NCBI GenBank assembly: GCA_027490555.1 | Contig: JAIXXW010000109.1 | Coordinates: forward strand, 1-5,318 | DNA length: 5,318 nucleotides | Direction: 5' to 3' | From: Comamonadaceae bacterium | GTDB lineage: Bacteria; Pseudomonadota; Gammaproteobacteria; Burkholderiales; Burkholderiaceae_C | In this document: piece after piece, positions 4,744 to 5,318 of the stretch | Layout: each line of letters opens with the position of its first letter | Numbering within the stretch: the first letter of the stretch is position 1 | The notes under the pieces: model-generated | Database searches by the model: none | Told to the model about the DNA's origin: nothing | What the model saw: the letters and a program-made list of their open reading frames with translations, nothing else | Translations under genes and position numbers: made by a program

Positions 4744-5318
4744 ATGCTTTCCACCCAAGACAAAACCCGCATCGACGACACCCGCATCGCTTCGGTGCGC
4801 CCCCTCATGACGCCCGCCCTGCTCGAAGAGCGGCTGCCCGCCTCGCCCGCGCACCTGGCCCTGGTGGAGCGCTCCCGGCAAGACATCTCGAACGTGTTGC
4901 AAGGCCGGGACGACCGCCTGGTGGTGGTGGTCGGGCCCTGCTCGATCCACGACCACGACCAGGCCGTCGCCTACGCCCGCTTGCTCAAGGCCGAAGCCGA
5001 CCGGCATGCGCAGGATCTGCAGATCGTGATGCGCGTGTACTTTGAAAAGCCTCGCACCACCGTGGGCTGGAAGGGCTACATCAACGACCCGCACCTGGAC
5101 GGCAGTTTCGCCATGAACCAGGGGCTGGAGATGGCGCGCAAGTTGTTGCTCGACATCCTCGACCTGGGCTTGCCGGTGGCCACCGAGTTCCTGGACCTGC
5201 TCAGCCCGCAGTACATCAGCGACCTGGTCAGCTGGGGCGCGATCGGTGCCCGCACCACCGAAAGCCAAAGCCACCGCCAGCTCGCCAGCGGCCTGTCGTG
5301 CCCGGTGGGCTTCAAGAA
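4744..5318 (+). CDS. aroG: Class I 3-deoxy-D-arabino-heptulosonate-7-phosphate (DAHP) synthase, 3' truncated
   Basis: The frame runs off the right edge after 191 complete codons of a family about 350-360 residues long. It condenses phosphoenolpyruvate with erythrose 4-phosphate, the first step of the shikimate pathway, in the cytosol. Signatures are unmistakable: VGPCSIHD (63-70, metal ligand C66), MRVYFEKPRTTVGWKG (96-111, with R97 and K102), EFLDLLSPQY (148-157), IGARTTESQ (167-175, R170) and LSCPVGFK (184-191). Numbering is shifted by 5 from E. coli AroG as I remember it (C61, R92, K97, R165, K186). D11-D12 in RIDDTRI match the AroG N-terminal DD that helps form the inhibitor site, and P155 is unlike the Gly in AroH. 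A Phe-type (AroG-like) rather than Trp-type feedback site is therefore inferred, with Tyr-type not excluded. The start is uncertain: an in-frame ATG lies 21 bases upstream at 4723. The 4744 ATG has a weak GGA close before it and matches the AroG N-terminal length better. Confidence 0.93.
   Translation, partial: MLSTQDKTRIDDTRIASVRPLMTPALLEERLPASPAHLALVERSRQDISNVLQGRDDRLVVVVGPCSIHDHDQAVAYARLLKAEADRHAQDLQIVMRVYFEKPRTTVGWKGYINDPHLDGSFAMNQGLEMARKLLLDILDLGLPVATEFLDLLSPQYISDLVSWGAIGARTTESQSHRQLASGLSCPVGFK

Overview
The window looks like an ordinary stretch of chromosome from a high-GC betaproteobacterium, most likely Burkholderiales and probably family Comamonadaceae. This rests on the strongly GC-biased third codon positions, a Bug/TctC-type solute-binding protein (a family greatly expanded in that group), and the character of the other proteins. 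The genus is an inference. There is no tRNA, rRNA, CRISPR array, insertion sequence, prophage gene or attachment site. Every stretch over 300 bases carries a gene.

Left part (1-1464, rightward): the 3' end of a Bug-family periplasmic carboxylate-binding protein overlaps by 4 bases (ATGA) a complete succinylglutamate desuccinylase/aspartoacylase-family zinc hydrolase. The pair reads as the end of an operon for uptake and hydrolysis of an N-acyl or related carboxylate whose identity cannot be read from the sequence. A convergent intergenic region follows, with a good intrinsic terminator (best on the minus strand), a second perfect hairpin and several G-runs.

Second block (1465-2078, leftward): a PaaI-like hotdog thioesterase and, after a 68-base gap, a 44-residue single-span membrane microprotein absent from ordinary ORF lists because of its size. 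The microprotein has its own Shine-Dalgarno sequence and a plausible -10 box.

Third block (2079-3438, rightward): a divergent promoter region and a DadA-type FAD-dependent amine/D-amino-acid oxidoreductase with a C-rich leader lacking a Shine-Dalgarno sequence. It converges on the next block across 39 bases holding a bulged hairpin.

Fourth block (3478-4596, leftward): a DUF502 two-span membrane protein followed 57 bases downstream by a DUF3237 protein, probably co-transcribed.

Right edge (4597-5318, rightward): a divergent promoter region and the 5' two-fifths or so of a class I DAHP synthase (AroF/G/H type), the first enzyme of the shikimate pathway, with the catalytic residues expected in this part visible.

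I see no clear new multi-gene system. The items most worth a second look are the 44-residue membrane microprotein, the transporter-hydrolase pair of unknown substrate, the altered active-site signature of the thioesterase, and the DUF502 protein lacking the usual PTTPNPTSG-like motif.
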